Of a stretch of DNA of 64,000 bases, positions 21,420-34,691 are shown piece after piece. The translations under genes were made by a program, and so were the position numbers. The stretch's first letter is position 1. Each line of letters opens with the position of its first letter. Origin of the DNA: Muscardinus avellanarius (Eukaryota; Chordata; Mammalia; Rodentia; Gliridae); assembly GCA_963383645.1 (NCBI GenBank), contig OY726571.1:24492116-24556115 (forward strand), given 5' to 3'. A model generated the notes under the pieces. The model had not been told where the DNA came from. It made no database searches and worked only from the letters and a program-made list of their open reading frames with translations.

Positions 21420-23185
21420 GTCTACTATTTAGAGTGAAATGGGAGATGGATAATTGAGAGGTGGAAGAATTGGGTTTTAGGAGACTGGAAAATGTTATTA
21501 AACTGGAAAATATTGTTAAAATATAAACATATTATTATATAAATCAAAGAATACACAAGTAACTAGCACAAATAAATAAGTTAAAAATACCAAGTGGTAG
21601 AAAAGATGACCTGTCAATGTGACTTCGCCTAATATGGTTCAAGTTCTTGGAAGAAGCCTTGAAAGAAATGAAAAGTTGACCAATAGGATGTTAGAACAAA
21701 CCAACTTGAGTTCAGTCTATAAAACTGTATTAAAATAGATATATTGCCAATGACAATACTAATTCTTGGCATTATAAATATCACACTATATTAGTCTTGT
21801 TTTCTGAGAAGATACCTGCATTCCCTATTCTCTGATTCTTGAGTCTTCTTTCTAATTCTGTACTCCTGTATTTTTTAAAGCTCTGATTCTTTAAATATCC
21901 ATTATACTCATACAATGAGCTCATAGGGATCTACTGTGTGTTCCTCACAGGGAAGACTCACAAACTAGCTAGAGAATTATTTTCAAATGAACGTGTAACC
22001 TCCAGCCCTTAAGATGGGAACTGGACTGTGTATAAGCCCCAAATGCTCCTTTAATTTAAACTCAACAACAGTGACAGACTGAGCTGCTTGTTCTTCCTTC
22101 CCATTTATTTTATGTCCAGATCTGTTTTTCTCCTTCCAGCACTCAGTATCCATCTGAAAAAGCAAGCAACGTGTAAAGAAGTTGATAGGAAAAAAATGCC
22201 TTTTATTTACTCTTACTAGGGTTGGTTGGTGTGTGTTCTACTACAAATTTCATTGCCTTTAGCATTAATTTTGATTATTTGAATTATAAGAGACAAAAGT
22301 GACACCCTCTCAAAATTTAGTATGTCAAAAATGCATTTCACTTTCTTTTGCTCAATCTCAATTGATATTAATTCTCAATTAAATCTGAATTTCAATAAAC
22401 CAAATTTTCCTAATCTTAAATCCACAAATATCAAGTTAATATTTAATTTACAAGGTACATAAATCTCTAATTATAAAACAGAGATCGTCAGTTTGCAGGC
22501 AGAAATGTGTAAAAATTAAATAAAAAGAAAAGGAATCATCTGTGCATTAAATGCCTGAAATGATTGTTATCTCTATTACTAGTCTCTCTGTCTCTCCTTC
22601 TCCAGATCATAATTTCCACTTGTCTAATGGGATTTCACTGGGATACTTAGGAAAAGTCAAACTTATTTGAAAATGAACTTGGCTTTTTTACTTTTCTCAA
22701 GTCATTTTCCTCCTCCATTCTCTAGATTAGCAATTTTCATTAAAAGTTACTTAGAGTTTTCATACTAAGAAGGTTTAGCGTATAACTCAATGCTTATCTA
22801 TTGCATAAGCTTTCACTTTTATCCTCTTTTTTATTCTCCTCTTTTTGAGGCCAACATTACCTCTTCCTTGGGTTATTTCAACAGCTTTGTTTCTGATCTA
22901 TTTGGCATGAGTCTTATTATATTTAGGTTATGCTGCCCATTACTATTACTTGTCAATAGAAAATAAAAATACAAATAGAAAAAAAATCTTTAGGCTTTAA
23001 TAAAACAGAAGTTCTGTTTTTTCTCATATGAGGTCCAGTTGGCTTGGGAGATGAGCAGTGCGACGTGCTGGTTACGTTGTTTGTTCAATAACCTAGGCTG
23101 AAGTCTCTTCCATCTTTAAAGTCTTTTTGAAGGTTATTCTGGACTGTTTTCATCAGCTTTACTATTTCTATGAACATAATATTCC
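21420..23185. other. unique AT-rich sequence
   Basis: About 1.8 kb with no recognised repeat, exon or RNA. Confidence 0.5.
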
Positions 23186-23189
23186 ACAA

Positions 23190-23327
23190 GAGCAACTTAG
23201 AGAAGGAAATGTTTATTGGGGCTCATGGATTCAGAGATTTTAGTCTCTGGTTCTGCAACATAAATGAGGCAGGGTGCACAGAGGGACACTGCTGAGAAAG
23301 AGAGAGAGGAGAGAGAGAGAGAGAGGA

Positions 23328-23381
<54 letters not shown>

Positions 23382-23695
23382 GAGGGAGGGAGGGAGGAAG
23401 GAAGGAAGGAAGGAAGGAAGGAAGGAAGGAAGGAAGGAAGGAAGGAAGGGAGGGAGGAAGGACATTGACATATATAATTCCCAAGTCCATAGCCCCAGTG
23501 TCCTACCACCTCCAGTCACAACCTACATGTCTAAGTTAACACTTAACAAATCTATTCAAAGAATTAATATATCAAAGGATTTATTCACTGATGAAATTAT
23601 AACCCTTATGATTAATTTATTTAGCCTCTGAGCATTTTTGCATGACCAATACATGAGCTATTCTGGGGAACCTTCTATATCTAAACCATAACATG
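23190..23695 (-). mobile_element. MaLR-type LTR carrying an expanded microsatellite
   Basis: 'caacttagagaaggaaatgtttattggggctcatgg', followed much later by 'ctattctggggaaccttctatatctaaaccataacatgg', is the reverse-strand layout of the same LTR family as 52,526-52,933 and 24,195-24,560. The GA/GGAA repeat sits where the related LTRs carry a short 'gagagaaa' motif. Confidence 0.65.
23296..23462. repeat. (GA)n then (GGAA)n purine tract
   Basis: About 80 bp of GA units grading into GGGA and then about 14 GGAA units. One strand is pure purine for over 150 bp. ORFs on both strands over it (Ser/Leu-rich, Glu/Arg-rich) are artefacts of the repeat. Confidence 0.95.
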
Positions 23696-24190
23696 GACAT
23701 AGACCTAATGTCATCAGGTAGGGAAGAAAGAAAGTGGGGTGTTGCATGGAAAGTTGGGGAAACAGTCCTTAACCATATAGCTGCTTTCTAACACATGCTT
23801 TACTCTAGATATATCTTCCATGTCATAAAATCTTAGTTAGCCATCTTCAAGCTATGCTCTACTTCCTGTTAGTGACTTTTATAAAGCATACATTTAATTA
23901 TATCAAATCTCTGTTTAAAGTTCTTCTTTGGCTCCAACTGTACACATACACAAACATACATACACAAAACCACACAAAAAATATAAAAACTTCTCTACAT
24001 GTAATTCATCATCAGAAATAATTGAAAGTTAAAAGCAGTGCTGTGAAGTCATTATTTTGGGGCAAAAGTGCTATTAATGATTATTTTAGGACACCTTCTA
24101 GGCAATCCAAAGTAACGTACAGTCATCCTTCTTATAAGATGCTTTAAAGTCCAGGATTTGCTTGTTTCTTTCAGTATCAAATACAAAGCA
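23696..24190. other. unique sequence
   Basis: No recognised element; it separates two LTRs of the same family. Confidence 0.5.
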
Positions 24191-24194
24191 TTCT

Positions 24195-24560
24195 TGTGTT
24201 AGTCAGCTTTCAGTTACTATAACATATAACTGAGATAATCAACTCAAAAAGAAAAAGTTTATTGTGGCTCACTATTTTAGAGATTTCAGTGCAAGATTGT
24301 TTGCCCCCTTGCCTTTGGGCCTATAATAAGACAATACATCATGGAGGGGAGTATGTGATAAGGCAAAGCACTCACCTTGAGGAAGTGAAAGAGAAAATTA
24401 GCCAAAGAATCTATAAACCCAGTATTTCTTTCAAGGGCATGCTCCCAATCACAGAAGACCTTGATTGTCTACCACATACTGATAGTGTCAAGGTGAGGAT
24501 CAAGCATTCAACACTTGGACCTTTGGGGACATTCTAAACTATATGCAAACTGTAGCAGGA
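24195..24560 (-). mobile_element. MaLR-type LTR
   Basis: 'tgtgttagtcagctttcagttactataacatataactgagataatc', 'aaaagtttattgtggctcac', 'cttgcctttgggcct', 'acatcatggaggggagtatg' and 'acacttggacctttggggacatt' are in the standard reverse-strand order. The 91-codon ORF across it is incidental. Confidence 0.7.
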
Positions 24561-24699
24561 CCACACTAAGGAAATCTGTGTACCAGCCAGCCACAATAAA
24601 CTACTTTGATTCCCAAATTATATTATACTCTTGCTTCCTTAAAGGTTTCGAGTACTTATCTTTTTTCTACCCAGAAACAACTGTTAATAACTTTTTAGG

Positions 24700-24925
24700 T
24701 CCAGAAATATTACTTCCTCCAGGAAACTCACATTTTCTACTAAAATCATTCCACCCTTAAGTGTGCTGATTACACACACTGTACTATAATCAGCAGTTTA
24801 CTTAGAGGCATGCCGCCCCTCACCTTCTCTCAGACTCCTTGAGAGCAGAATAATGGTCATAGCCATTTTATCTTTAGTTTCTAAAACTGGAGCTAGCATA
24901 GAATGATAAGTAGTTAGGAATGTGA
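24700..24925 (+). mobile_element. L2-like relic
   Basis: 'attacttcctccaggaaactcac', then 'cagactccttgagagcagaataatggtcatagcc' and 'gctagcatagaatgataagtagttag', matches the order of the L2 3' end. Confidence 0.5.
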
Positions 24926-25189
24926 GCAACTCTATTTTTCTTGTAGCTTCTATTTTCACAATAACTATTATACTTCTTCATTATCATATGGATAGAATTA
25001 TGCATACAAAAATATAGCCTTGGTCGATTTTAGCAAATTATTATTCTCCATACATAGTCAAATATATAATACGATCTTGTATGAATTATTTTTTCTTGAT
25101 CATTTTCATTCACATCTATTTTCTCTCATATTTTGTGCTTCTGTATGTGGTAATTCTCTCACTATTTGATCTATTTTATAGCTAATTGT

Positions 25190-25285
25190 GCAGAATTTTG
25201 CCTCTCCCAGTAAGATGTGAGTACCTTGATTGCAAAGTTACATATATATTGTGGATATTCAATGATGACCACAGCAAAACTGTTA
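25190..25285 (+). mobile_element. possible L2/MIR 3' fragment
   Basis: 'aagatgtgagtaccttgattgcaaag' followed by 'gtggatattcaatgatgacc' resembles a short degraded L2/MIR end. Confidence 0.3.
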
Positions 25286-25289
25286 GGCA

Positions 25290-25925
25290 AATCATCAGTT
25301 AAGTGCCTTACATCCAAAGCAAATTAAAGACTGAAGAAATGCAATTCAGAATTATTCATTTCAAGAGAGTATTGATAGCAATTTAAGAAAAAAAATTCTG
25401 GTAAATAGGTCATATTTTTCGGGAAGATGTTTTTACTTGTTTATTTTAAATTGTGAATGAATCCTAAAACTTCAAAAGTAATATTTTAGATTCTGTTAGC
25501 ACACTCTGGAAAAATTATTACTTCAGTTTCTAACACAACTAGCTATATGCCTACAAATTCAGATGGAAGTAGATTTTTAGAAATCTACAAGACTTTTAAA
25601 AACATCAGTCCAAATCCACTCATTTTACATATAAGAAAGAAAAATACAGAGAAAGAACTTTTAAATTCTAGTGAGCAGTAGGAATTTGGGGAAATATAAT
25701 CACTAGCTATTTATCCCAATGGTTTATGTCTCCAAAAACATCAGTAATTTAGATGAAATTGTCAATTCAACATATTTTAGATGTAGTAGGGGTTTAATTG
25801 AGTGTCTCCTTGAATATATTCAATTATATTGATGTTTCAATAATATGTGTTGCAATGAACAAAACAAAATCTCCCCAAAGTTGAATTCTTTCCCACATTG
25901 TTAAAAGCCTCTAGTTTAATTATCT
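25290..25925. other. unique AT-rich sequence
   Basis: No recognised element. Confidence 0.5.
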
Positions 25926-25929
25926 TTCA

Positions 25930-26250
25930 TTTAAAGTTGGAGTTTTGGGATGGCTGCTCATGACTGCACATTGATTTTACTCGCATTAAGGAAATTCGAT
26001 TACCTTGAATCATTTATATATATTTGTAAATCACGAATAGTGTGTTTTTGATGTTCGAGACTAATTATTCCCATGAATGCAAATGTCAGCAATATGAAGA
26101 GCCAACTCCAGAATGGAACAAACAAATTAGAGTTACCAGAATATAGTTTAGATGTGCCTTTATAATCTATTGTGTCCTTTTAAACCTAATGCCAGGTGAA
26201 ACTGTGCACTGGTACAGATGGTAACATAGCGTTTGGACTTTATATACTAG
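25930..26250. promoter_or_regulatory. candidate conserved non-coding element
   Basis: Complex, repeat-free sequence with several CpGs in an otherwise CpG-poor region. It holds a perfect octamer ATGCAAAT at 26,077-26,084, TAATTA at 26,062-26,067 and other AT-rich homeodomain-type cores. This combination is typical of intronic developmental enhancers, but no alignment was possible, so this is a guess. Confidence 0.25.
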
Positions 26251-26487
26251 GTAATATAATTTTATTTCACTTCCTTTTATTTCAGAGTGCTCTATCCAGA
26301 TAGAACATATAAACACAAAATAATGCATGACAACATCCAACTTATTTACATTTTTGTTTTATCATTCTACATAGCTAGTAAGTGTGACTGTCCTTAATTT
26401 TTAAATTTTAATTAGAGGAGAACAGCATCAACAATAACATTTGAATTATTACTCAGTAAGGTATACTTTAAAATACATTCTTTTTCC

Positions 26488-26678
26488 CCTCTTTTGATGC
26501 TAGGGATTGAACCCAGAGGCATTCTACCTCTGAACTAAACTCCCAGCCCTATTTTGATATAGGATTTCACGGAGTTACTAAGGATCTCCCTAAGTTGCCA
26601 ATACTGACCTTGACCTGTGATCCCCTTGTCTGACATTCTCAAGTACTGATATTACAGGCATATCCCACTATGCTTGAC
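26488..26678 (-). mobile_element. B1-dID SINE, old copy
   Basis: 'tgctagggattgaacccagaggcattctacctctgaactaaactcccagcc' to 'atcccactatgcttgac'. Strongly diverged. Confidence 0.8.
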
Positions 26679-26679
26679 T

Positions 26680-29600
26680 TTAAAAGTTCTTAATTGACAG
26701 TCTAGAATTTATAAGACAGGTTCCAAAGTGATACCCCACTAAATAGGATATTACAACAAAAAAAGGGTTTTGCATAATACTAGACACTTAATGTGCACTC
26801 AGATGATAATTTTTTCTTTAGCAATAGAAAGTGAGCATTACTGATATTAGTTAATAGCAATTTTATTAAAAAACTGAAAAGTTCTTGCTTTAAGTCTCAT
26901 TATATTAACCCCCCAACAAAAAATACATGAAAAAATTTTTCAATTACTGAAACTACAGGAAATCAGGTAATTTTTTATTTGATGGACAAAATTAGTAACT
27001 AATGCTTTACTTTATTTTTAATACTTGTTGAGAATAATAGGTTGGGGTTTGTAAAAGTTTCTACCAATATTGTTACTAATCAAGGCATTGGTAAACTTAG
27101 TTATATATTCAGCTGATTTAAAATATTTTCATGGTATTGCTCTAGTAGCATCCACAAGAAGTGGAATACAGAATACATATTATGCAATTGGCAAATTAAT
27201 TGAGACAATAAAATAATGCACAAAAAATGACAATTACGGTAAATAGAGAACAGGACACTAATTGCTCCAGTTGTATTGTCAGGTATCAAAAAACAGTGAT
27301 ACGAAGACACCATGTCAGAGTTGCTCTCCCACTCTCAGCCTCCCTTGCAGAAGCAGAGAGGTTTGGCCAGTTCTCATTTGTTTCCAATTAAACATAGACT
27401 AGAAATGGCACCAAGAAGCAAAGATGCAGAAGTCATAGGACCAGATTTGCTCTTTGGTTCCTTGACTCCCTTTCCAGAACTCAAAAACTGTCCCCTGAAT
27501 GAATGTCTTCATGTAGTTGAAGCCATGAGGCAAAGAGAAGGATCAGTAAAACAATCTTTTATGCCTATCTAAGTATCTTTCCTAGTTAATAAGATTCCAC
27601 CCTTCTTATAATATTACTTCATCAAAGCATCATTGAAACAGGATTGGTAGTTTATAGTTTTCCAGAGTCTTTGTTATTGGATGGTCTTTGCTAAGTTACC
27701 AGAGATGATGAGTTGATTACTTTTACAATGAAACTTAAGTTTAAGGCAAAAACTAGTTTCAACAGAAGCCAGAAATTATTGAAATGAGTACTAAATGTCT
27801 TTTGAATTGCATTTTATTTTGTAACCAAGTAATTAAACAAATGAAAATGTAAATAACTTAAAATATGCATTTTCTCATACATATTTGAATAATTAAAAAT
27901 AAAATGATCATTGGAATATGAATGAAATAATTTCTTCTGTTATATACAGTCTATATATACATGCATGTGTGTAGACAAAGGTATTGATGCAAATACCTAG
28001 ATATATATGATTTATTAGAGATGGATAGATAATTATTTTGCATAAATATATTTAAAAATGTTTCATGTGGGGCATCATCCCAAAATAGGTATCAAAATAC
28101 TTTACTTATAAAATCAGTGTGGTCTGTGATTTCCATCTAGTGGCAAGGTAATTGAATTGCAAATACTCAGTACTAATAGGGAAACTAAAGGTGCTTATTT
28201 GGCTAATTCAACCCATTTTCTTGATTTATACAATTATTATTTAGAATCAGCAACACACACAAAACACACACACAAACACACACATGCACACACACAGTAA
28301 AATCTTTTTCATAAAAAAAACTGTTTCTGCATGAAAGCAATTGAATAAGTACAACTGGAAAAGATTATAAATTTGATAGAAAAATCAAAATTGGGCTAAG
28401 AAAATAGGATGTTTGTGTTGAATTAAATTACAAACTAAAGGGTTTACAAACTAAAAACTATCCTGTGTATAATCTGACAACGTGGTTTGTAACATTGAAA
28501 TTTATAAGTTTCACTGGATGAAAAATAGACAATGTCAGTGTTCATAATTGAACATCAGGTTAAACAGCATTAACTTGTATTTAAGCAAAAAGTTACTTTT
28601 AAATGATAAAATAAGAATATAAAATGTGAATACATAGTTATGTTGTTATATTATGGGAGAATACAAATTGGGAATTGTCCTCAGAAATTTATGGGACATG
28701 GACATTAGTGTTTAAGCCGATGTTGAGAGAATAAGAGAAAATGAAAAACTTGTAAGTTTAATCAAGAAATAGAAGTACCTGATGAATTTGGTGGAAGAGA
28801 TAAAAAACAAAGGCATCTCTAAGATTTTGATAATAAACAACTAAAAAAGTAATGGCAGTATTTTCAAAGTATTGGTAAATTTAGTAATAATAATTATTAT
28901 AGGCTCTTGTCATAAGGTATCAATATCATAAAAGTTGGTCACATTTCTCAGGAATTTTTCTATATAATGTTATTCAGTATTCTGAACCATTCCTCCATGT
29001 TTAACATGGGAGAAAAAGAATCAGGTCCAAGTACTTAAATTTTTCCCAAATGCCACTGCTTATCTATAGCCTAAATAACATTTGACCCATAGATCTGTCC
29101 ACCATAAAGTTCATGATCTTTTCCTTCTCTGTGAAACTTTTACATTTGTTTGGCACTTTGATAGAATTTTTTTCTACTAGGTTGATGTGAAATCATCCAT
29201 CAACCAATTGCAATATATCCATCTGAAAATTGGAATTCATATGAGACTTTATATTGTTAGAATTTAGAAACTGTGAAGTCCTGAATGACTTAAAAGGTGT
29301 CAGAGATCAACCAGCTCATAGAGTCTGATACCTCGGCAATCCATCGTATCATGAGATGGAGGGTACTATAACTGGGTCAAAGGACCATTCTGCCACAGAA
29401 AGATACTCATCTTTTTTTTTTTCTGTAATTGCTTCCTACTTTCAGTCTCAATTCAGACATTTCTTTTGAAATACTTAGGCAATGTCAGAGAAGTTACTCT
29501 CCCTTTGTGATGATTTTTATTTCCTTGGAAGTCTTTGTTCTAAAAAGGTTTTTTTTAAGTTTTTTCTTTTAAATCTCCCAGCAACAGTTTTATGTCTTAT

Positions 29601-30085
29601 TGGCTTTGCAACTTTACCAAGTTTACTATCAAATGGATCAACATTATAACATAGGTGAAAATGCATTCATTGTGTTCTTTCTTCTTATATAGAACTATAA
29701 TTAATGCATCTTGGGGATATGGGGATATTGAAGGAAATATTTTTTGAAGAGAGAACCTCTAAACATCCTCCACTCTTCCATTTATACCTCAGCAGAAGTA
29801 TAGCCTAGTTTTTACTGGGCAGGTCCCTTTAAATCTTCTTATTCTGACAATGATAGCTGCATTTCTTCAGCTCTAAATGATATGGGCCCAAATCAGTCTG
29901 AATAACACAGGTACAGGAAGATAGTAAAATATCTAGAACATAAACAAATAAGAACATAATGGGGAAAAGACAAGTACAAATGCTCCTCAAGCATCAATAT
30001 GTATAAATGACATATCCCCTTATGGCGAGCATTCTCACTGTACTTCATGAGTAATTATGTCTATTTTCTTTGTAACTGCACTAGT
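26680..30085. other. longest repeat-free stretch, no gene seen
   Basis: About 3.4 kb of AT-rich sequence with an interrupted CA repeat at 28,253-28,296. The 86-codon ORF at 27,312-27,572 has no recognisable domain and no good flanking splice sites. Confidence 0.5.
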
Positions 30086-30089
30086 CCTT

Positions 30090-30660
30090 TGTATTGGCAT
30101 TGTTAATATCAGTAAGATATTTTAGATAGTGATAGGTGACACAGAGAAAATAAAACAAAGTGATGTAATAGTGACAGAAGGAAGGTTCTTTGAAGGAGGT
30201 TAAGAGTAAGCATTTTTGAATAAGTGACATTTTAAGTGGAATGTGAATGATGAGAAAGAACCAGTCATATGAGCAGCTGGGGAAGGAACATTCTAGGCAG
30301 AAAAAAAAAAAAGATGCTAAGTTATGAGCTAGGAGAAGCCCCATGTTTCCATGAAACAGAATATGAGTTTGAACAGATGGATCATGTCTTGGTCACTGGG
30401 AGAGTCTTAGATCATAGAGGAGGGTAAAGACAAATCATATAGGTTCTCCTACACCGCGGTGAGTGCCTGTGATTTAATTCTATGTTGTAATGAATTCAAT
30501 TTACTAAATAGCTGTCAATAAAAGTTATACTTTTAAGAGATATGGGTTGAAAAATCTACTCTGGATCTCTATGGAGAATCAATCATAGACGGACACAAAT
30601 AAACACTGAAGATCAAAGCAGGGATGTTATAAAGAAGCGGGACAGTAATGGAGTTGAGTG
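30090..30660 (-). mobile_element. L2 relic
   Basis: Reverse-strand L2 layout: 'ttctttgaaggaggttaagagtaagcatttttg', 'agcagctggggaaggaacattctaggcagaaa', 'gaacagatggatcatgtc', then 'gcctgtgatttaattctatg' (counterpart of 'ggactttggattttattctgag') and 'actctggatctctatggagaat'. The order is coherent over 550 bp. Confidence 0.6.
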
Positions 30661-31983
30661 ACCGTATTGCCCTTTTCTGAGACAGAAGAAAGTCATTTAT
30701 TCCAGCAAGTGAGGAAGCATCAAGAATTCTGTTTGGAGATGTTACATTTCAATCATAGTCTGAGCAGCCTTTTCTGAGGAGGTTAAACACTTGCCATCTC
30801 TTTCCTAAATGAACCCTTATTCCGAGCGAATACAACATGTCTTTCTGAGATGCTGCCTGGTGTTGTCAAACCAGTTCCTGGAGTCAGCCTACTGGTTTAT
30901 CAACTCTGGATCTGCCTCTCACAGGCCCTGTGAGCTCAGTGTTTACCTGGATTTTCTTTTCCTTGGCTTCTTCAACTATAAAGATTAGTAGTAATTACAA
31001 ATTCTCTCAAATAGGTTTCTCAAGAATCATTTCATATTGGGAAGTATTTATAACAAAGCCACACACATATTAAATACACCACACACATAGGTTCTTAGGA
31101 TTATTCCTGAGCTACAGTGCTTTCTGTTAAAATCCACTATCTTTTAAATATATTTTTATTCTATGTTACTTATAGAATTTTCCCTATGTGCCATGCTTGT
31201 TGAGACTTTTCTCCATTTCTTAAAGGGAACAAACACAGTCTTAGTGGAGAAAAGACAGATTAAGGAACCATATCTTTGTGAAAGGCTGTAGTGTTGAACT
31301 GTCATACTTTGTGGATCCATATAGATGTTGCTTGGAGGTGATGCAATGCACTCAAAAGCACTGCAAAGTAGGACCCATGACCTGGACATGTGGGTGTTGA
31401 ATTGTCATCTGAGGCTCAGATCTTGAATGATAGTTATTTTTTTCCCCAGAAAGTTTGAGGCTATCAAAGATATGTCTTTGTATGTATTCATTTTTTCCTT
31501 CATTTTATTTATTTTAGTAGACTAATTATCATTTTAATTTAAAATTGTAGAATTTAAAAATTATAAATTTAAGATTGTATATGGCATTACTAAATTATTG
31601 TCATGTAAAAATAAATATGTAACCAATATATTACTAAAATTATTGAATTCTTGAAACTTACAATTAAATGAAAGAAAATAATTTGATCTGAACCTGTAAA
31701 CACGTTTATGAATAGTCTCATTAAGCCTGATCTATCTGATTTCAACAGAACCAAACCTATTGAAGGGCCTTCTTAACATTTAATTTATGTGTTACTTAGA
31801 TAATTGTAATTGATAATTGCGATGATCTATTGTTAAAAATCTGAAAATCTGGGAAGCCTTATAAATTATTTAACTTATAAGATCACAGAACAGAATCATA
31901 TTTAAAAACAAAACACATTTTACACATTGGACCTATGGTGTTTTTCTGACTGCTTATATAGTAATATGAGTTTTGAAACAAGA
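30661..31983. other. unique sequence
   Basis: No recognised element. Confidence 0.5.
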
Positions 31984-32173
31984 GAGCTGACTGTGGTGGT
32001 GCACAATTTTAACCCCAGAACCTGTTAGGCTGAGACAGTAGGATCTGGGTTTGCAGTCAGCCTCAGCTACTTAGTGAGGCCCTCTGCAACTCAGTGAGAC
32101 CCTGTTTCAAAATAAAGAACAAAAAATATGGCTGGAGTTATACCTTGGAAGTAGAATGCCCCAGATTCCATCC

Positions 32174-32179
<6 letters not shown>
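31984..32179 (+). mobile_element. B1-dID SINE with CA tail
   Basis: 'gagctgactgtggtggtgcac' to 'gtctcagctacttagtgagg'-type middle ('cctcagctacttagtgaggccctctgcaactcagtgagaccc') and the ID part 'ggctggagttataccttggaagtagaatgcccc'. Long subtype. Confidence 0.85.

Positions 32180-32224
<45 letters not shown>
32180..32224. repeat. (CA)n on SINE tail
   Basis: About 22 CA units following the SINE end. Confidence 0.95.
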
Positions 32225-32225
<1 letters not shown>

Positions 32226-32226
<1 letters not shown>

Positions 32227-32880
32227 CACGACAGAGTTAAAATTTACTGCAGGTTTGATCACACTCTGCCTCTATATCTACCTCTGCTTTGGCTTACATG
32301 AGACTATGGTTGTTGACTCATTTACTCTGACAAAGCTTTTGAATTTTCTGGAAATCATGTCTGCATAAGAAACTGAAGAATTATTATTTCAAATAATTAA
32401 AGGGCTGCTATATGAAGGAAAGTACATATTTTTAACCATGGGGGAAGGAACTGTAAGACCTGAAGTTTTTCAAGCATAAAAATTTTTCCAAATACATGTG
32501 AAAGGTTAGATTACAAAAATTCTCAAATTCTTTCTTAATCCTCGCATTCATTTTTCCTTTTTTTACTTTTATACCTATTCTTGGGGAAAATACTATTAAA
32601 AGAATATCTAGTAACAAAGGATAATATCTCCTTAAAATTGTAAATAATTTCATCTTCTATTACAATTACATGTGTCAAAACTCACAGCCTCATAATCTTG
32701 CATGTTAAAAATTGCACAGATAAATTCTGATCCAAGCAATTTCTCATTAAGCTTAACGATGAGATGTTCTAGCATTTCAGAAATTGTCAATTACAAGCCT
32801 CGAGTAGATAGGTAACCCATGTCTACCATGAGATTGATGTTATTTAATACCCCTTTCTCAAAATGCACCCTGCACTTCCA
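32226..32880. other. unique sequence
   Basis: No recognised element. Confidence 0.5.
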
Positions 32881-32884
32881 GAGC

Positions 32885-33500
32885 TGAGTAACAAATTCAG
32901 CAAAAGAGTGGGATACAATATCAATATAAAGAAATAATTCCCTTTATAGCTGGGTGTGGTGGCCCATGCTTGTAATCATAGTATTTGGGAGGCTGAGACA
33001 TTAGTACAGGTTTGTGGCCAGTCTCAACTACTTAGTAAGGCCCTCATCAACTTATTGAGAACTTCTTTAAAATTAAAGGATTAAAAATATGACTCGGGGT
33101 ATAGCTCACAGGTAGAATGTCCCTGGGTTAAATCCTTAGTCACAAAAAAATAGCAGTAACTTCTTTATAAGCCAACCATAAATCCAATGAAAATGAAATA
33201 CAGAAAAAATTCTATTCACAATAATCTCAAAATAATAAATCTAGCCAAGGAAGCAAAAGACTTCTGCAATTAATTAAAATTATAAAATACTAAAGAAAGA
33301 AATTTAAGAAGATATTAGAAAATAAAAAGATCTCTTGAGTTCCTGGACAGTCATAATATGATGCACAATAAAAGCTTAAAAAAGCACCATCCAAATGCAT
33401 ATTAATTTAAAAAATACTATCTGGAAAAATTATTCCTTCTGACTCTTCCTAAGGAAAAAAGAATATGAATCATTGGTCAAAAAATTAAGTAGATCTAGAA
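32885..33500 (+). mobile_element. old L1 ORF2 fragment split by a SINE
   Basis: 'aaattcagcaaaagagtgggatacaatatcaatataaagaaat' and, after the SINE, 'ctattcacaataatctcaaaataataaatctagccaaggaagcaaaagacttctgcaatt' follow the L1 ORF2 reverse-transcriptase-downstream segment in order. Many stops; ancient copy. Confidence 0.65.
32949..33150 (+). mobile_element. B1-dID SINE inside the L1 fragment
   Basis: 'gctgggtgtggtggcccatgcttgtaatcatagtatttgggaggctgagac' to 'gactcggggtatagctcacaggtagaatgtccctggg' and an A run. Its insertion separates the two L1 halves. Confidence 0.85.
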
Positions 33501-33504
33501 GATC

Positions 33505-34185
33505 AAACATTTAGAAAATAACAAATTTATTCATTTTTATACTATATTTCATTGCGTCATAACAAATATGTACAAACAAAGAAAAACAAAGGCAAACTGA
33601 CATGAGCCTCCAACCTTTTAACAGATTCCCAGAATTATGACTTCATTGAAATATACCTTTACACTGGTATAAATATAGAATCAAATTAAGCATAAGGCTA
33701 TTAAAATACATAATTAATTTATTCATGGGATTAATAAACAGATGCTAGAGTTTGCTATTTTAGCTTTCATTTTATTCAAATTTATATTTCCCTTTCCACA
33801 GATTCATTTAACTGACTAGATTTCTATTTCCCTATCAAGCTAACACAAAAAAATCCTCAGCATGTTAGAATTTTAAACAGTATCAAGACAAGTAAGTAAA
33901 TAAAAATAATTAAAATGAATAATATATCATCATCTAAATGCAAACTAGTACAACATGAAGACAGCCCATGTCATCTTTTCCCATTATTTACTTAGCCGTT
34001 ATTAATTATGATAATATATAACATAATAAAGAGTGAGACATGTTGACAACAGTGCCATGAATTGAAAAGACAAGTATACCCTTCAGCATATGGGTAGATT
34101 TCATCATATAAAAAAGTATAAATATTGTTCAGAGTCCAAGATTATTTTTTAAGTGACTTGTGGTCACTTGAAAAATAACCTTATT
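33505..34185. other. unique AT-rich sequence
   Basis: No recognised element. Confidence 0.5.
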
Positions 34186-34691
34186 CTTGTAAGAGTTTTA
34201 GAGTTACAGAAACCTCAGAGAGCATAGTGCCCTCAAAAACTCCAAAGCTGGTTTCTCCTGTAATTAGCATCTTACATTTGCAGAATACATTTATATAAAT
34301 AAGTGAACAATATTGATAGAGTTTTATTTTTCCTTAAAGTCCTTCTTTCAATTCCTGGAAGCCTTTTAGGTTACCACAGTACACCCAGTCATCTTGTCAT
34401 GTCCTTACGCTCCTCCTGCTTGTTTGAGTTTCTCAGACATTCCTTATCATTGATGACCTTGACAGTTTTCAGAAATATTGGATAGACGATTTGTAAGTGT
34501 TACTCTATTTGGATTTTCATAATTTTTATGATTAGGCTGGTAGTATGGATTTGGAGGGAAGAAAGCTACCGAGGTAAATTTTTTCTACCTCACATTATAT
34601 CAAGGGTTCATAACATTAGCATCATGACTATCAACACTGCTCCTGATCTTAAAGTAATATTTGTCAGGTTTCCACATCGTAAAATCATTCG

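Noticed and set aside
23197..23539. Overlapping ORFs on both strands (Ser/Leu/Pro-rich and Arg/Glu/Gly-rich)
   Set aside because: All are read-through of the GA/GGAA microsatellite inside an LTR.
27312..27572. 86-codon ORF with a fairly complex composition
   Set aside because: Flanks lack convincing acceptor and donor sites and no domain is recognisable; possibly a decayed unidentified repeat.
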